Source: Clavulina sp. PMI_390
Taxonomy: Eukaryota > Basidiomycota > Agaricomycetes > Cantharellales > Hydnaceae
DNA length: 64,000 nucleotides
NCBI GenBank assembly: GCA_015039315.1
Contig: WIDE01000022.1
Span: forward strand, 203,968-267,967
Direction: 5' to 3'
In this document: piece after piece, positions 45,973 through 57,670 of the stretch
How positions within the stretch are numbered: the stretch's first letter is position 1
Layout: each line of letters starts with the position of its first letter
The notes under the pieces: generated by a model
Told to the model about the DNA's origin: nothing
The model's database searches: none
What the model saw: the letters and a program-made list of their open reading frames with translations, nothing else
Translations under genes and position numbers: made by a program

Positions 45973-46765
45973 AGCTGGTTGAAAGAAGAATGTGGTAGTT
46001 GGGGGAATAGTTCGAAGGGAAGGCCTCCATCATGGCTACCCTTGAGTTTATAGGGAAACGAGCAATAGGAGAGTTCCTCTACTTCTTTCAAATCATTGCA
46101 TAGCAGACGATGCGCCAATTGGATTTGTGATTTAGATCTTCCCCTGACATGAGCGCCAAGCATCCAGCCAGTACCTCGACATACGTCCGCCTTGCCCAAT
46201 ATCTTGGCTTCGTAGGATATAGATAGACATCGGCCAAGGCCAAGGCGAGGTGGTCGTCGGGCCCGACCTCGCCAAGCAAAGTGGGGACAAATCCGTCTTC
46301 ACCAGGGCAGCTGCTCATTTTCAAATGCTGTGCTTTGAATCAGGACGTAAAAGGGCTAGTATTTCAAAAGCAGCATGCCAAGAAAATATTTCAAACGTTG
46401 TGTTCCTCGTGGGTTCAGCTTGATTGCTGATGCTTGAGAATGTCGGTTTCACAACTACCCATAGCGGTGATGAGCCATCCAAAAGGGCAGCAACAAGATA
46501 CGGGCCCATGTTTCGGTTTGAATAATAGTTCACGTTGTGTTAAGGGTTGAGGTGCAATCCCTTGGTAAGCCAATCTCGCTCAAGTTGATATTTGGCGTTG
46601 TGTCACTTGTCAAGCTGTCACGTGGTTGGAAAAACTCTGTCAGAACAGCCACAGCCAAGCACATTTCCCTGCGCTGCATTGCAGTGCTATTTCTGAGACT
46701 CGAATTGCCACTGCCTTCAATAACCAATAATACACTTTCCATTCAGTGACTATTCAGTTTTGCTG
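45973..46765. other. Divergent intergenic region, CFEM gene / F-box pseudogene
   Basis: The right 180 bases resemble the region upstream of the F-box gene at 48264, including CACGTG at 46619-46624. The rest is unrecognised. Confidence 0.5.
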
Positions 46766-47833
46766 ATGAGCACCACGTCGTTGCCCACCCCTCCTGAGCG
46801 AGTCGTTCAAGAACTACATTCAACTTTGCGATCACGGTCTACACTGGTTTCACTGGATAACGGTCAGGAACGGGGGCTTTTAACAAGCCTGCTAACTGAA
46901 ATTCTGACAATTATTCTGTCTGACGGCCTGGAGCCTAGCAATCTCATTGCGGTGAGCCATGTGCGTTCCCCAACTCCTCCATTGACCTGGTCGCTCCCGA
47001 ATGGCTTGGGACCGTGTAATAATCGATAAGTTCAGACCTGCAGACTACTTTACTGTCGTTCAAGCGACGATTCTGTCTGGAAAATGTGCCTGGTCTCGAG
47101 CAACAGTGCCTCTCCCTCCCCTCTCACCTCCCGCCCTCGTATTGCCTGGCTTTGAGTGGCTTCTATTGGATCCTTCTTTGCAAGCAACCACCCTAAATAC
47201 GACAGAAATATCTGCAATAGAAGGCCTCAACGCTAAAGGGCGTCAGGGTGTGCTCTCTTCCAGTGGTTATCACGCTCGTTACTTAGAGATTATCCACGTT
47301 CGACATCAACTTTGCCAGCCTCGGGTCATAATGGAATGCCTCACTGTCGCACCTCCATACATCTTGTTCTCTCAAAGTAGAAAATCTGGCCTTTACCTCT
47401 GGAGGCGAAGTGTTTTTTTACATGGCTAGACAAGAATCTTTATGTCTTCGACCTTCAAGTGGGACTGAAATACACTTTCCCTTTCAAACAGTCAACTGCA
47501 TCCCAGTCACCAACTTTCCATCCCGTCTACTCTACCTATAACGTACCTCAACAGGATCGGGTGCTTAGCAACGTCCTATGCGACTCTCCACCAACAAAGC
47601 AAGAGTCTCTCGTGCTCTCTGAATTGAACAAGTCCGGTGATACTGTTCTCCAGAAACCTCTCATTGTTCGACATGGTATTTTGGATGGGAAAGAGGTTGT
47701 GGAACAATACGCGCAACGTCGTCAGGGTCCTATCACACTGGATTCCTGTTCGGATGAGCTCTCTGGGAGAATCGCAGTGCGCTCGTTTGACGAATATGCT
47801 CAATCGTATCTCGTCACATTGTACCAGATATAA
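46766..47833 (+). pseudogene. F-box family pseudogene (frameshifts and internal deletion)
   Basis: A broken copy closely related to the gene at 48264. Exon 1 is intact (46766-46960) with F-box SLLTEILTIILSDGLEPSNL and the usual donor after AVSH. Exon 2 begins T-C-R-L-L near 47037. Relative to the intact copy it has +1 shifts in an A run at 47081-47084, near 47382, and in a T run near 47409-47416. Near 47480-47500 it jumps from the GLKYT strand straight to the C-terminal part (STYNVPQQDRVLSNVLCDSP). About 0.9 kb, with introns 2 and 3, is missing compared with the neighbour. The C-terminal SELNKSGD...DELSGRIAVR...TLYQI is still readable. No full-length product is possible as sequenced. Confidence 0.88.
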
Positions 47834-48263
47834 TGCTAGCTAGCTCTACATGTGTTAATATTGCTGACGATACCGGAGGTAGAGTATTTGAAAGCCGACC
47901 ATCTCAGGTATTCGCCTTGGGCGTCGTCGGATGCTCTGGCCCACAACAGCCATGGCTCCGAGTCCAAATCTGGGAAGGGGAAAGCTCGCAAGTTTCGGAA
48001 ACATAGCTATCCTGTACGATAGTCGCCAGTGATATGTAGTACAGCCTATGGTGCCCCACTGCATTTTCATTGACTTATCATCTTGACCAAATGGATGGAG
48101 ACTGTCCTGTCAACCCTCTGTCACGTGGCCGGTCGAAATGGACAGCCACAACCACTGGCGAGCTCCCCTGCAGTTGCGTTGCTATTTGAGAGACTCTCAT
48201 CATTGCACTGCTTTCGATGCCTGAATAGCGCTTCTTCCACTTGGCAGTCCTTCACCTTTGCTG
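47834..48263. other. Intergenic, 5' flank of the F-box gene at 48264
   Basis: Similar to the flank before 46766, with CACGTG at 48122-48127, 137 bp upstream of the ATG. Confidence 0.5.
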
Positions 48264-50207
48264 ATGACGAAAGCCTTGTGGCCAACCTTTTCCAATCGCC
48301 TCGTCAAGAAACTGCGCCAAACTCCACAGCCATTCTCTGCACAAATAGCAGGAAATCAAGAGAGGGTGTTTCTGACGAGCCTTCCCGCTGACGTTTTAAT
48401 TGCCATTCTTTGTAACGGCTTAGAGCCCGGGGATCTCATTGCAGTCAGTCATGTGAGTACTAGTCGCCGTTAGCCTTTGGCGCACCGTGAAACCTAAATA
48501 TTAACCGTATGGCTAAGACTTGCAAGCTACTCTACCACTGTGCAAGCGATAACTTCGTATGGAGACGGGCATGGACCCTAGCAAGGGTGCCTCTCCCTCC
48601 TCTGGAACCCCCCGCGCTAGTGTTACCCGACGTCGATTGGCTCTCGTTGAACCCTCGTCCAGACGCAGACGCGCAGTATACGACAGAGATCTCTCCAATA
48701 GAAGGTTTCCACCGCATGGAGCGTCTGAATGCCCTCCCTTCAATTGGCTACCACGCCCGCTACATAGAGGCCATCCGCGTTCAACATCAACTTCGTCAGC
48801 CTCAGGTTGTGATGGAACGCCTCACCGTCGCGCTTCCATACCTCTCGTTCTCTGAGGGCAGAAATACAGCATTCGCCTCTGGGGGAGATGTCTTCGTCTC
48901 ATGGCTAGACAAGAAGCTCCATATCTTTGACCTTCGTATGGGGTTGAAATATACTGCCACATTGAGACATTCCTCGTACCATACACGAAGCGGAGCTGAG
49001 TGCAGCCTCATTCTTGCTCATTTGATGACCTATGAAGAGGCATTAGGTGTCCTCATTGTGATCTGTTTCCCGTACGCAAGGTTCTAGCCCCATGACCTCT
49101 GCACGCTTTGAACCTTATTTGCATTGATTGTAGTCTACCAGAAGGCGTCAGCCTATTTTTTCAGCCGTTTTTATCCTCGGGATCCGCTGCGTCGCCACTC
49201 AAACACTTGGCGACCATCAACTCACCACAAGATATGGAAGCTCGCTTTTCAGGTGACTACTTGATCATTGGGACTTATCTAATGGGCATCGGCAACGAAG
49301 CAGCAATTCGAATTCTCGATTTGCGCCAAGGCCGTGCTTTTTCTATCCGGGAACAGGTGAGTATCGAATGATCTTCTGGAACTGAAAGCACGGATAACTC
49401 AAACATATGTATTAGACCCTGACCGCGTCTCAAGTTAGGGTTTACAGAGACGAGTATGTTGCCCTCCGACTGCGGAGAATGCCGCAATTTTATTTGACCC
49501 GTCTTACCCACTTGAGCCCTAATCCCGCTGAGTCTGCTGCTCTCGCGACTGGGGTTCACATCGAGGGACTCACAGACGCACACACTCCCCCCGCAGCACT
49601 TTATGACCCTTCGTTGGGGCGTAACATCCTTCCAGTGTGGTGCATGGATCCTTCCGCCCACTCATGGGAATGGAGGGTAGGCGGCATATCGATAGTAAAG
49701 CTGGAGGAGTCTTATATCTCATGGAACCCAAGCGAAATTCATTCGGAACCTCCCCGATTCACAAAGCGAGCGGATCTCAGCGCTCCCTTCACACATGCCC
49801 TGCTTCCCAGCAGTAGCCTACCTCATTCTCGTTTCGCCTTGGCAAGGCGTCTCATGCGCCAGAAACACCCAACTGCAGCTCCACCAACCTCTCGTCCCGT
49901 CTTTTCCACTCATAATGTTGCTGGACACCAGCGCGTACTGAGCAACGTCTTATGCGACTCCCCATCAGTAAAGCAGGAGACTCTTGTGCTCACTGAGCTG
50001 AGCGGCTCTGGTAAAGAGATCGTGCACAAGCCTCTCTTTGTTCGACATCGCGCTTGGGATGGAAGAGAAGCCTTGGGGCAGTATAGCCATCGCCGTCGGC
50101 CTCCTATGACGCTAGATTTCTGTTGGGACGAGCTCTCTGGGAGGATCGCTCTGCGCACTGTTGCCAAAAATGGCCTGTATTACACTGTCACATTGTATCA
50201 AATCTAG
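48264..50207 (+). CDS. F-box family protein (complete copy 6)
   Basis: Four exons: 48264-48452, 48518-49071, 49134-49356 and 49416-50207, giving 585 aa. F-box SLPADVLIAILCNGLEPGDL, then IAVSH before the first intron. Exon 2: T-C-K-L-L-Y-H-C, DNFVWRRAWTLARVPLPP, GYHARYIEAIRVQHQLRQP and FVSWLDKKLHIFDLRMGLKY. Exon 3: LFFQPF...HLATI and ILDLRQGRAF. Exon 4: VRVYRDEYVALRLRR and RNILPVWC, ending LTELSGSGKEIVHKPLFVRHR and ELSGRIALR with VTLYQI. The start matches the aligned ATG of the pseudogene just upstream. These two loci form a tandem pair. Predicted substrate receptor for an SCF ubiquitin ligase; the target is unknown. Confidence 0.9.
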
Positions 50208-50826
50208 TAGTAGTCAGTGCATTTGCTGAGTATTTTTATGTATTCACTGGTTGAAGCCGGACTGTTTTCAAGAGTGTCCATCGCGGCCCATGTCGCAACC
50301 CCACAGTTTGTTGAGAGATGATCTCGATCAAATGGAGGGAGACTGACTCGCGGTCCGCAATTTACTCTGGAGGCTTCACACCTATTTCAGGAGCAGGTTT
50401 GACGTGTATGTGTCATAGATTGCTGGTGGTATGGATGGAGTCCAGGTGGCGGGAATGGCTACTGTGATCTCGCGTGTTGCGGCAATAAAGGCTTGCCCCT
50501 ACCCACAGGCGAGAGACATCTTCGGTAGTCGTAAAAGCCATGAAAGGTCTTGATTTATACCTCAAGAAATTGTGTGAAAGGTTGGACACGATGGGAGAAC
50601 ATACTATGCCCGCCTGATCACCAATTCGCAGTCTCACTCATCAATTGGTGTTTGGGGTAGGTGATAATGGATTGAGTCAAGGTTCTAGTATTACAGCCAA
50701 GGTGATAGCGAGAGTATCAAGAACACCAAGGCACCAGGCGGAGGCACACTACATGGCTCCGGAAATATGTGAGCTATGAGCCAAGAACATCCGCCGTATC
50801 AACAAAAGGGGAAATGCGCAAGGCTC
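50208..50826. other. Convergent intergenic region, F-box / secreted protein
   Basis: Contains the left member (50611-50696) of a diverged direct repeat; the other member is at 52293-52378. No gene is seen. Confidence 0.45.
50611..50696 (+). repeat. Diverged direct repeat, left copy
   Basis: Starts CGCCTGATCA and ends TTACAG, as does 52293-52378. About 75% identity by eye with small indels. Confidence 0.55.
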
Positions 50827-51634
50827 CTACTTTCCAGTGAATCCCGACACAACAAGAGACTCATAAGATTCTCCGACCGCCGTTGTGTGTCTCCACTTGA
50901 CCAAATTCGTGCCAGAAGTGACGATCGGACCAGTATCGTTCACAGCAGGACCCGCATACTGCGTGCCGTCGACCTAGCAGTTTGTGATAGAGTTCATGTC
51001 AGGCTATGCATTGGCCAGAGAGAGGGGAAAGGACGTGACCACGTACATGGTAGATGTTATGCCCAAAATCGTCAGTGTCAAGTACGAATGCTTGGGACGA
51101 GGGAGGAGAGATGTTGCTCCCGCAGGTCAAGAATTGCATGTAGTAAATATTCGAGTCAGTGGGCGATTGGATGGTTGTGAGGCATAGGTTCGAGCCAACG
51201 CCAGACTGGGGTACGGCGACCAAGCGAGCTAATAAGGGAAAAAAAGACAAGGTGAGCCGAGGAGAGTACAATGAATGGAGGAATCGTCAAACCTCCGTAG
51301 AACTCCTCGCTAGGCTCGTATTTGGCGTATGTAGCGTTGGGGCACGCCTTCGAATGAACAAGCGAAATGAGGCAACATCCACATGCTATCAGGAATTTGT
51401 TGCGTTAGGAATGCTTACCTGAAGTTCAACGTTCAAGAGCTTGCTCCCAGCAGGCCAAATCATCTGATTCTGGTCATTTAGTCCGAATGCGTTTTGCCCT
51501 TCGAGCGTTCCAGTATGGGTCGTAAAGCATGCTGTGGTCGCGGCGCGCGGCGCGAGCTCGACAGGACTTGGGAGGGCCGCTACCACAGATACCAAGGCAA
51601 CAGCAGAGATGAGCCTGATGGAGAGGGAGTGCAT
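50827..51634 (-). CDS. Small secreted protein, unknown function
   Basis: Four exons: 51419-51634, 51293-51347, 51047-51228 and 50827-50973, giving 199 aa. A clear signal peptide (MHSLSIRLISAVALVSVVAA) is followed by LPSPVELAPR, whose Pro-Arg could be a processing site. The mature part has only four cysteines (36, 74, 106, 126), enough for two disulfides, and N-glycosylation sequons (NAT, NIS, NDT). I recognise no enzyme motif. It looks like a small beta-rich secreted protein, perhaps of lectin-like fold, but that is a guess. All three splice junctions keep frame. Small secreted proteins of this type are often candidate effectors in plant-associated fungi; no direct evidence is in the sequence. 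Confidence 0.8.
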
Positions 51635-51887
51635 CGTGTTGGATCGAGGATGGTTGCTCGGCCTAAGGAAACATCATGAAAATCAGAGGTATTTATGTGC
51701 GACGATTTACGTATACAACGTGGGGATGTCGCAAGGTTCGGCGATGCGTCAGTGGTCAGGCGGTACCGTAGACTTGCGGCGACGCGGCGACGATCCTGGA
51801 GCAGAAGCTTGATCTCGTACGTAGCTGGGCAGTTGGGCTTGATCCCCCGTTCTGGTTGACGTTTCCTCTACTCTTTGAGTCATAATC

Positions 51888-51915
51888 CCTCGGGCAGTGT
51901 CTCCCGAGGCTCGGG
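51888..51915. other. Hairpin and near-perfect palindrome
   Basis: CCTCGGG and CCCGAGG form a 7-bp stem with an 8-nt loop. The overlapping CCCGAGGCTCGGG is a palindrome with a one-base centre. It lies about 255 bp upstream of the secreted protein start. It could be a dimeric-regulator site; function is unknown. Confidence 0.35.
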
Positions 51916-52292
51916 ATCATCAGCGATATCCCCATAGCATAACTCTAAATAACGATGTTTGATTCCTTCAACCTTGTGGATCTGGGGGTGACCAAACGAC
52001 GACCTTACCGTTGGCTCGGGTCAGCGTGAATGAAACTTGTGGCTCCATAAATAAACATAAGTAGGATATAAATAGTAGAGAGAGGACATGGGCAAGGTGA
52101 GGACCAAGCATGCTAAGTTTATCCATCGCCGCCCCTCACACACGACAAGGGACTTTTACAGCGATGTCTATCCACGTCCATGCTGCCCGAGTGGCGGCGC
52201 GCATTCTTGATGACGTAGAAGTGACCAAAGAATCAAGACTTCCCCTAAGATGCGTGTGCGTAAGCTTCAGGACGATAACGAGACATTTTGAT

Positions 52293-52378
52293 CGCCTGAT
52301 CAGTGATTTGCAGTCTTGAGCGTCCATCAACGTTTGGCGTGGGTGATACTGGATGGGAAAGGGGGCTTGGTGTTACAG
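52293..52378 (+). repeat. Diverged direct repeat, right copy
   Basis: Same orientation as 50611-50696. Together they flank the secreted-protein gene. Similarity seems to extend weakly about 30 bases to the left. Confidence 0.55.
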
Positions 52379-52742
52379 GTCGACGAGGTGCAATGAGAAC
52401 CTGCCCTCGCTGATAAGTAGTCGTGACAGTTGGAACATCAATTCATATATACCACTTATCTCCCTGGGGAGACATATCAGGCATGTCACCTTCCAAGTGT
52501 AAGAGTAGTATCAATCTCTCAACTCTCCACAGACTGCTGTTACTTCTCATTGATTACTAACACCGAACATTGTGTGAGGGTCAAAAAAAACCACTGGTAT
52601 TAGTGCTATCAAAGGATGAGCAGAGGCGTCAAAAAAACGTCTACGTATCAATCGTACAGGGGTGGCGTGGTGTGAACAAAAAAGACAAAGCAAAGTAATC
52701 ATCCTCCCAAAAAGATCAGGCAACAGCGCCGAGGTATCCATA

Positions 52743-54925
52743 TTAGACAAGCATGCCTGCGATACCCGCAGTCTGCATAGTCGCAATCACACCACAGAGC
52801 AGCGCAGAGGGTGCAATCTTGGCAATGATCTTGCCACGGCTAGGAGCAAGTGCGCTGAGCACACCAATCTGGATGCCAACACTGCTAAGGTTCCCGAACC
52901 CGCAGAGTGCATACGACGCGATGATGAATGCGCGCTGGCTGAGCGGGTTGGAGCCAGCCTGGATACCAGTGAGATCCAAGTACGCAACAAACTCGTTCGC
53001 AATGATTTTCTCCGCGATGAGGCGCGAGACACGGAGGATCTCGCCGCGCGGGGTGCCCATGAGGAAGGCAAGCGGGTACAGGACGTACCCAAAGATGAGG
53101 TCGAGCGTGAGGTTGTGGATCCCAAAGCCCTTGCCGATCCAGGTCAACAGCCCGTCGATCGTGTACACGAGCGCGAGAATCGTGAGCACGTTGGTGAGGA
53201 TCTGGCCGGCGACGATGAGACCGAACGTGGCACCTTGCGAGAAGGCGTGCAGGACGTTGGCGGGTTGACGGCGCGGGTCGTCAGCGACACCACGATCGAC
53301 GACGACGGCGCCGCGGGTCACGGGCTCCTCGATCTCGGGGTAGCGCATCTTGGAGATGGCGATCGAGGCGGGGATGGACATGACGGAGGAAGTAACAAGA
53401 GTGGTGGCAGGAATACCGAGGTTGATGTAGGCAGTCAGCACGGAACCGGCGATGGTGGCGAAACCAGAAGTCATGGTCAAGTGAATCTCAGAGGGAGTCA
53501 TAATGTCGACTAGTGGACAAGTGAGCATTTCTGTGTTTATTTCCAATTATGCGGCGAAAAGAAGCTTACCATAAGGGCGGACGAGACAGGCAGATTCACC
53601 CTGGCCAATGAATGGCGACGCAGCAGCGACGACAGCCTCGGCACCAGAGACGTTCATGGTCTTGAAGAAGAACCAGGCGAACTTGCCGATGAGCCACTGC
53701 ATAGCACCAAGGTAGTAAAGCCTAAGATAGATGGTTATTCAGTATAACGAGTCACGCGACCAGGAATTCTCGCCAGATGATACACACATCTGGACGAAGG
53801 CAATGAAGAAGATGATGGCGGAGAGCGTGTTAACGAAGAACCAGTGCTTGGTGAGGGTTTCAGCATCGAAGAAGAACCCAGCAGCTTCTGTGCCCTTGCC
53901 GAGGAAGTCGCTAGCAAGAGTGGCGATCCAGGTGAAGAGCTTGAAACCAGCATCAGACTTGAGCACAAAGAGGGCGATAGCCTGTTGCATGAACAGTCCA
54001 ACGATGATCGTAGGCCAGGCGATCTGCGAGCGGTGCTTCGAGATGGCGTAGAAGAAGACCTGGAAGACGAAGAGCCCGAAAATGCTGATAGCACGGTCAC
54101 CGTATGAGGAACCCTTTGGGCGGCAGCGTGGGAATTATCAGTTGGTGATACTGAACCAAAAGGGCGATCAACGCGCGCATGCTAACATACCTCTGGAAGA
54201 GAGAAGCCAAAGGCGGAACCGAAAATGAGAGCAAGCAGAGAGACCCATCCCATAGCAAGTCTCAGGCGGTAGGGGAGAGCGAAGAAAGGCCGAGCGACGA
54301 GGGGTTCCCAGACAGCTTCAACGGGGCGAGTGACGACCGAGTTGGGGATGAATCGGAAGGCGATAATGCTGGGGGAGACGAAAAGAGATTGGAGGTCATC
54401 ACCATTGCCAGTGGGTGAATTTGGGGAATGAAAAGAATCATCGCCTGCTGTGAGGTTTGAGTTGGGAGGGAGGGGCGATTTATAATCCTCCTTCACAACC
54501 CAGCCCCCAAACTCGCAGCAGCAGACGATAAGGAAGGAAAAAATAAAATGTCCCAGAAAGACTCACGCAATGAACGCCCACGCAAAGATTGACTGCACGA
54601 TCCACCGATGACGAGTGGCTTTGAGAGTGAGACTCGAAATCCACCAACCGAGGATGAGGAGAGCAAGTGCGCCGAGGAAGACCGGCTTGTACTTGTGCCA
54701 GAACGTGCGCCTGTGCTCGCGAGACTCTTCGGCCATCGCATCATCCTCTGCGATCATGGCCGCCTCAATGTCCTTGATGTCACGCTCGCCCGGGGTAGTG
54801 GCAGCCGCAGTTTTCTTCTCGTCCACGACGGACGAGTGCTCAGAGATGCCATCTCGCTGCTGCAGAGCAGACTTTTCCTCGACTGCAGAGGACGCTGCTG
54901 CAGGAGTAATCGAGTTGTCAGCCAT
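52743..54925 (-). CDS. Concentrative nucleoside transporter (CNT/NupC family)
   Basis: Five exons: 54567-54925, 54191-54368, 53788-54113, 53570-53721 and 52743-53509, giving 593 aa. Imports nucleosides by proton or sodium symport across the plasma membrane. The first ~85 residues are hydrophilic and cytosolic, with charged and Ser-rich stretches, followed by about 10-13 hydrophobic segments. Family marks are [60 protein letters not shown] plus ATIAGSV, and near the C-terminus [18 protein letters not shown], then LAPSRG. The GQGESACL motif and the GNLSSVGI motif form the nucleoside site in CNT structures. The substrate preference cannot be told. Confidence 0.95.
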
Positions 54926-56144
54926 CGCTACCGACACCTCTCTCGAAGGGACACGAAAGGGAGGTGGGGGGGAAAGGAGGACGAGAGAAGACTCTGGAGG
55001 GGGGTCGTCCGACCTGCTTCTTCTATGGCGCCGCCTGTTATCTTATGGGCCATACTCTCTCCCAAGTGGATCCTAAGATTGCCGTCGCTTCCACAGAAAG
55101 TCTCGTATCAATGAAACGCCCAATAAGAATCCAATAAGAACATCCATTATCCCATAGCCGGTCACGTGGTCTCGATCAGTCGTGTGGCCCGTCTTTTCTT
55201 GGCAAACGCCCTTTGGCGAGGGCGATATAATACTCCATAAACCATGTGCTCCTCCCCTATCTCGTGGTCTCATCTGCTTTTCTGCTCTGCAGGCCCACGT
55301 CAGCTCTCTGCTTTGCTTCGTAGCAGTTCTCCTCGGGCCCCTCTCCCCCACATACACAACGCCGATTCAGTCGTGTGCATTTTGTTCTCGCGTCTATCAC
55401 ACCGGGCTTCTTCTGAACGTTCAATAAATGATAAGAAGCTGTATCTTGCCGTACACAGTATACTATTCCATTGGTCCGGTGTGCGCCTTTAAATTTTTTG
55501 CCGCCAGTGTGTGTGGTGCCTGCTGCGCCCAACCCATTCCATTGCTTTCCATCCCAACCTCGGCTGCCGTGATCCCGTTCGTCTGGCCAGGCCCCGTTAT
55601 CTCTCCTGCTCTTTCAACCCGTATCTCGATCGCCCTAAATTGCGCTTGGTATCCCTTATCTTACAACTTGCGCCAGTATAATACATTGTGCCTCTGCAAA
55701 TCTGGTGGCGCGGGAGCGACCATTCTTCCCCACCACGCTGGCCAACCACGACCTCGCCTTTAGCCACATAATGGTGCCGATGCGTTGATATACTCTCTAG
55801 GCAAAAGGATTGTGCTTGTTGAAAAGCTCTCATGACCGTGACTAGGTGCCCAAATTCCATGCAAGAAGAACCAAAAGGATGGAGGAAAAAAAAAATACGA
55901 AAACGAGGAGGAAAAGAAGCGATGATGAGCAAACGTTAGATGTATCTTGTGGAAGAGAGATGCTGCAAACAAATGCAATAAGACCTCGTACGACTGCGTA
56001 CCAATGAGATGAATATGAGAGGGATATAAAACTGTGAGAAGCGCGCAATGCCATGTGCGAACCAAAGACAGTGGGTCCAGAAGAGCAGAGGATTACGAGC
56101 GAATGAATAAGGTTAGGTGAGGGGGGGAAAGCTCGGGATAAATG
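54926..56144. other. Intergenic, CNT promoter side to cyclin 3' side
   Basis: 1.2 kb with the CNT promoter (CACGTG near 55163) and the cyclin 3' flank. No gene is recognised. Confidence 0.45.
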
Positions 56145-57670
56145 CTATGAGGTTGTCGATGATGTAGATGTAGATGGAGCGTCTGGTGGCTTATCAGGGG
56201 GTAGTGGTGGATCGACGCGCCGCCTGATGCGAGGACTTCCGGCATCCATGTCCAATGTAGAAGAAACACTCCCGGCCCGTCCTCGTTTCCGGGGGGATAC
56301 TGCCTCCTGGGGAGATGATGATGTGGCGGGTGCGGGCGGGGCAGCGCCTGGAGAAGGGTGTACAATGGCCATCAGTCGTGAGGACGAGGTTGAATCGGAG
56401 GGGTAGGTAGACGAGGATGATCCAGAGGATGTGCCCGCCATCTGGACATCCTCATCCTTCAGGGACGTGACAACGCTACGGGAGGTGGATGAAACAGGTG
56501 AAGAGGATGGTATTGGACCTGATATTCGAGACGGATGATGAGATGTAGGAGCGGAAGTGGACGTGGAGGGTTGATGATGGCTTGAGTCTGGAGCAGGATG
56601 GACTACGGATTGCATCTGATGATCCATGGACTCGTCCTCTCCTGGAGCATTACCTGGGCCTTCAGAAGGTCGTCCACTCGTTACACTCTCCTCTGGAACA
56701 TTTGTGACTGAGGACTGACCAGGTGAGTCATGCGACGAGGAGGATTCAGACGAATGCGAATCATCGGGAGAAGAATCTGCACCCTGATCGTCATCTTCTG
56801 CGATATCATTATCATTATTAGCGGCAGACGCCTCCGATGCGGCGGGTTGTGGGGGTGGATCTTCGACCTCGAATGCACCCGACGAGTGCGAACGTGCGAG
56901 GTTTACATAATACTCCTGCAGGACCTCGCCAGGACACTGGGGTGAAAATCGCACATTAGACAAGATTAATGAGGAGAGGGAGATACGACTGTCAGATAAG
57001 ATTGACAGTTCACAGTCCGGAATAGGTCACTCACGATGAGACGCCACTCAAGAACGGACAGGAACTCGCGTTCGAGCACATTTAGCTCAGCAACCTTGAT
57101 TCCACCAATCTTTGCGTAGTGGCTATTCGTGCAAAATGCATCGCACAGAGCCTTTGTGGACACGCAAACGGAAGCAATGATGAAGCGATGGACGGTGAGG
57201 GACGAAATGGTGAAGCGGGGCATTTTGCTGCACATTTTATCAATATAGTGTAGGGTGATAAGGAGACATGAACGCTAGGAAGGAGCACATGTAAGCCGAA
57301 ATAAAAGGTTATGAGAGTCCAACGGTGAACCCACTTCGAGATTAGTGTATCTTACGACTCGTCGAAGGTAATCGAGCACAGAGATGGAAGGGGCAGTTCG
57401 AGAGTGAAATCGAGTCAATGCATCGCTATTGAGCCCAGCTAATCAGATCAAGCTCAAGCTATCTGAGATATGAACATACGGATGGAGGGGAATCTGATCG
57501 TTATGCCTCAACAGTCTCTCAAGCATGTCAGCTAGGGTTGAACGACACGCGTCAACACCCATCCGCACTTTCAAGCAGATCGACCGAGGCATCGGGGCCA
57601 ACTCACCCGTCATCGATACCAGATGTTCCATCGGGCATTCTTGAAAGTCGTTTGGGACGATTATCGGCAT
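56145..57670 (-). CDS. PHO80-like cyclin with long Ser-rich tail
   Basis: Five exons: 57607-57670, 57480-57531, 57335-57425, 57035-57274 and 56145-56936, giving 412 aa. Residues ~20-160 form the PHO80/Pcl cyclin box: ADMLERLLRHNDQIPLHP, SISVLDYLRRVVRYTNLERS, LLITLHYIDKMCSKMPRF, SSLTVHRFIIASVCVSTKAL, YAKIGGIKVAELNVLEREFL and EVLQEYYVNLARSHSSG. Such cyclins activate a Pho85-type kinase and act in phosphate, glycogen and cell-cycle control. The remaining ~240 residues are Ser/Pro/Asp-rich with many possible phosphorylation sites and a basic RKRGRAG patch. The start at 57670 gives a short but standard N-terminus. Confidence 0.92.

Larger units (their letters stand above)
51635..52742. other. Intergenic, secreted protein promoter side to CNT 3' side
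   Basis: Holds a GC-rich hairpin/palindrome at 51888-51915 and the right repeat copy at 52293-52378. No gene is recognised. Confidence 0.45.
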
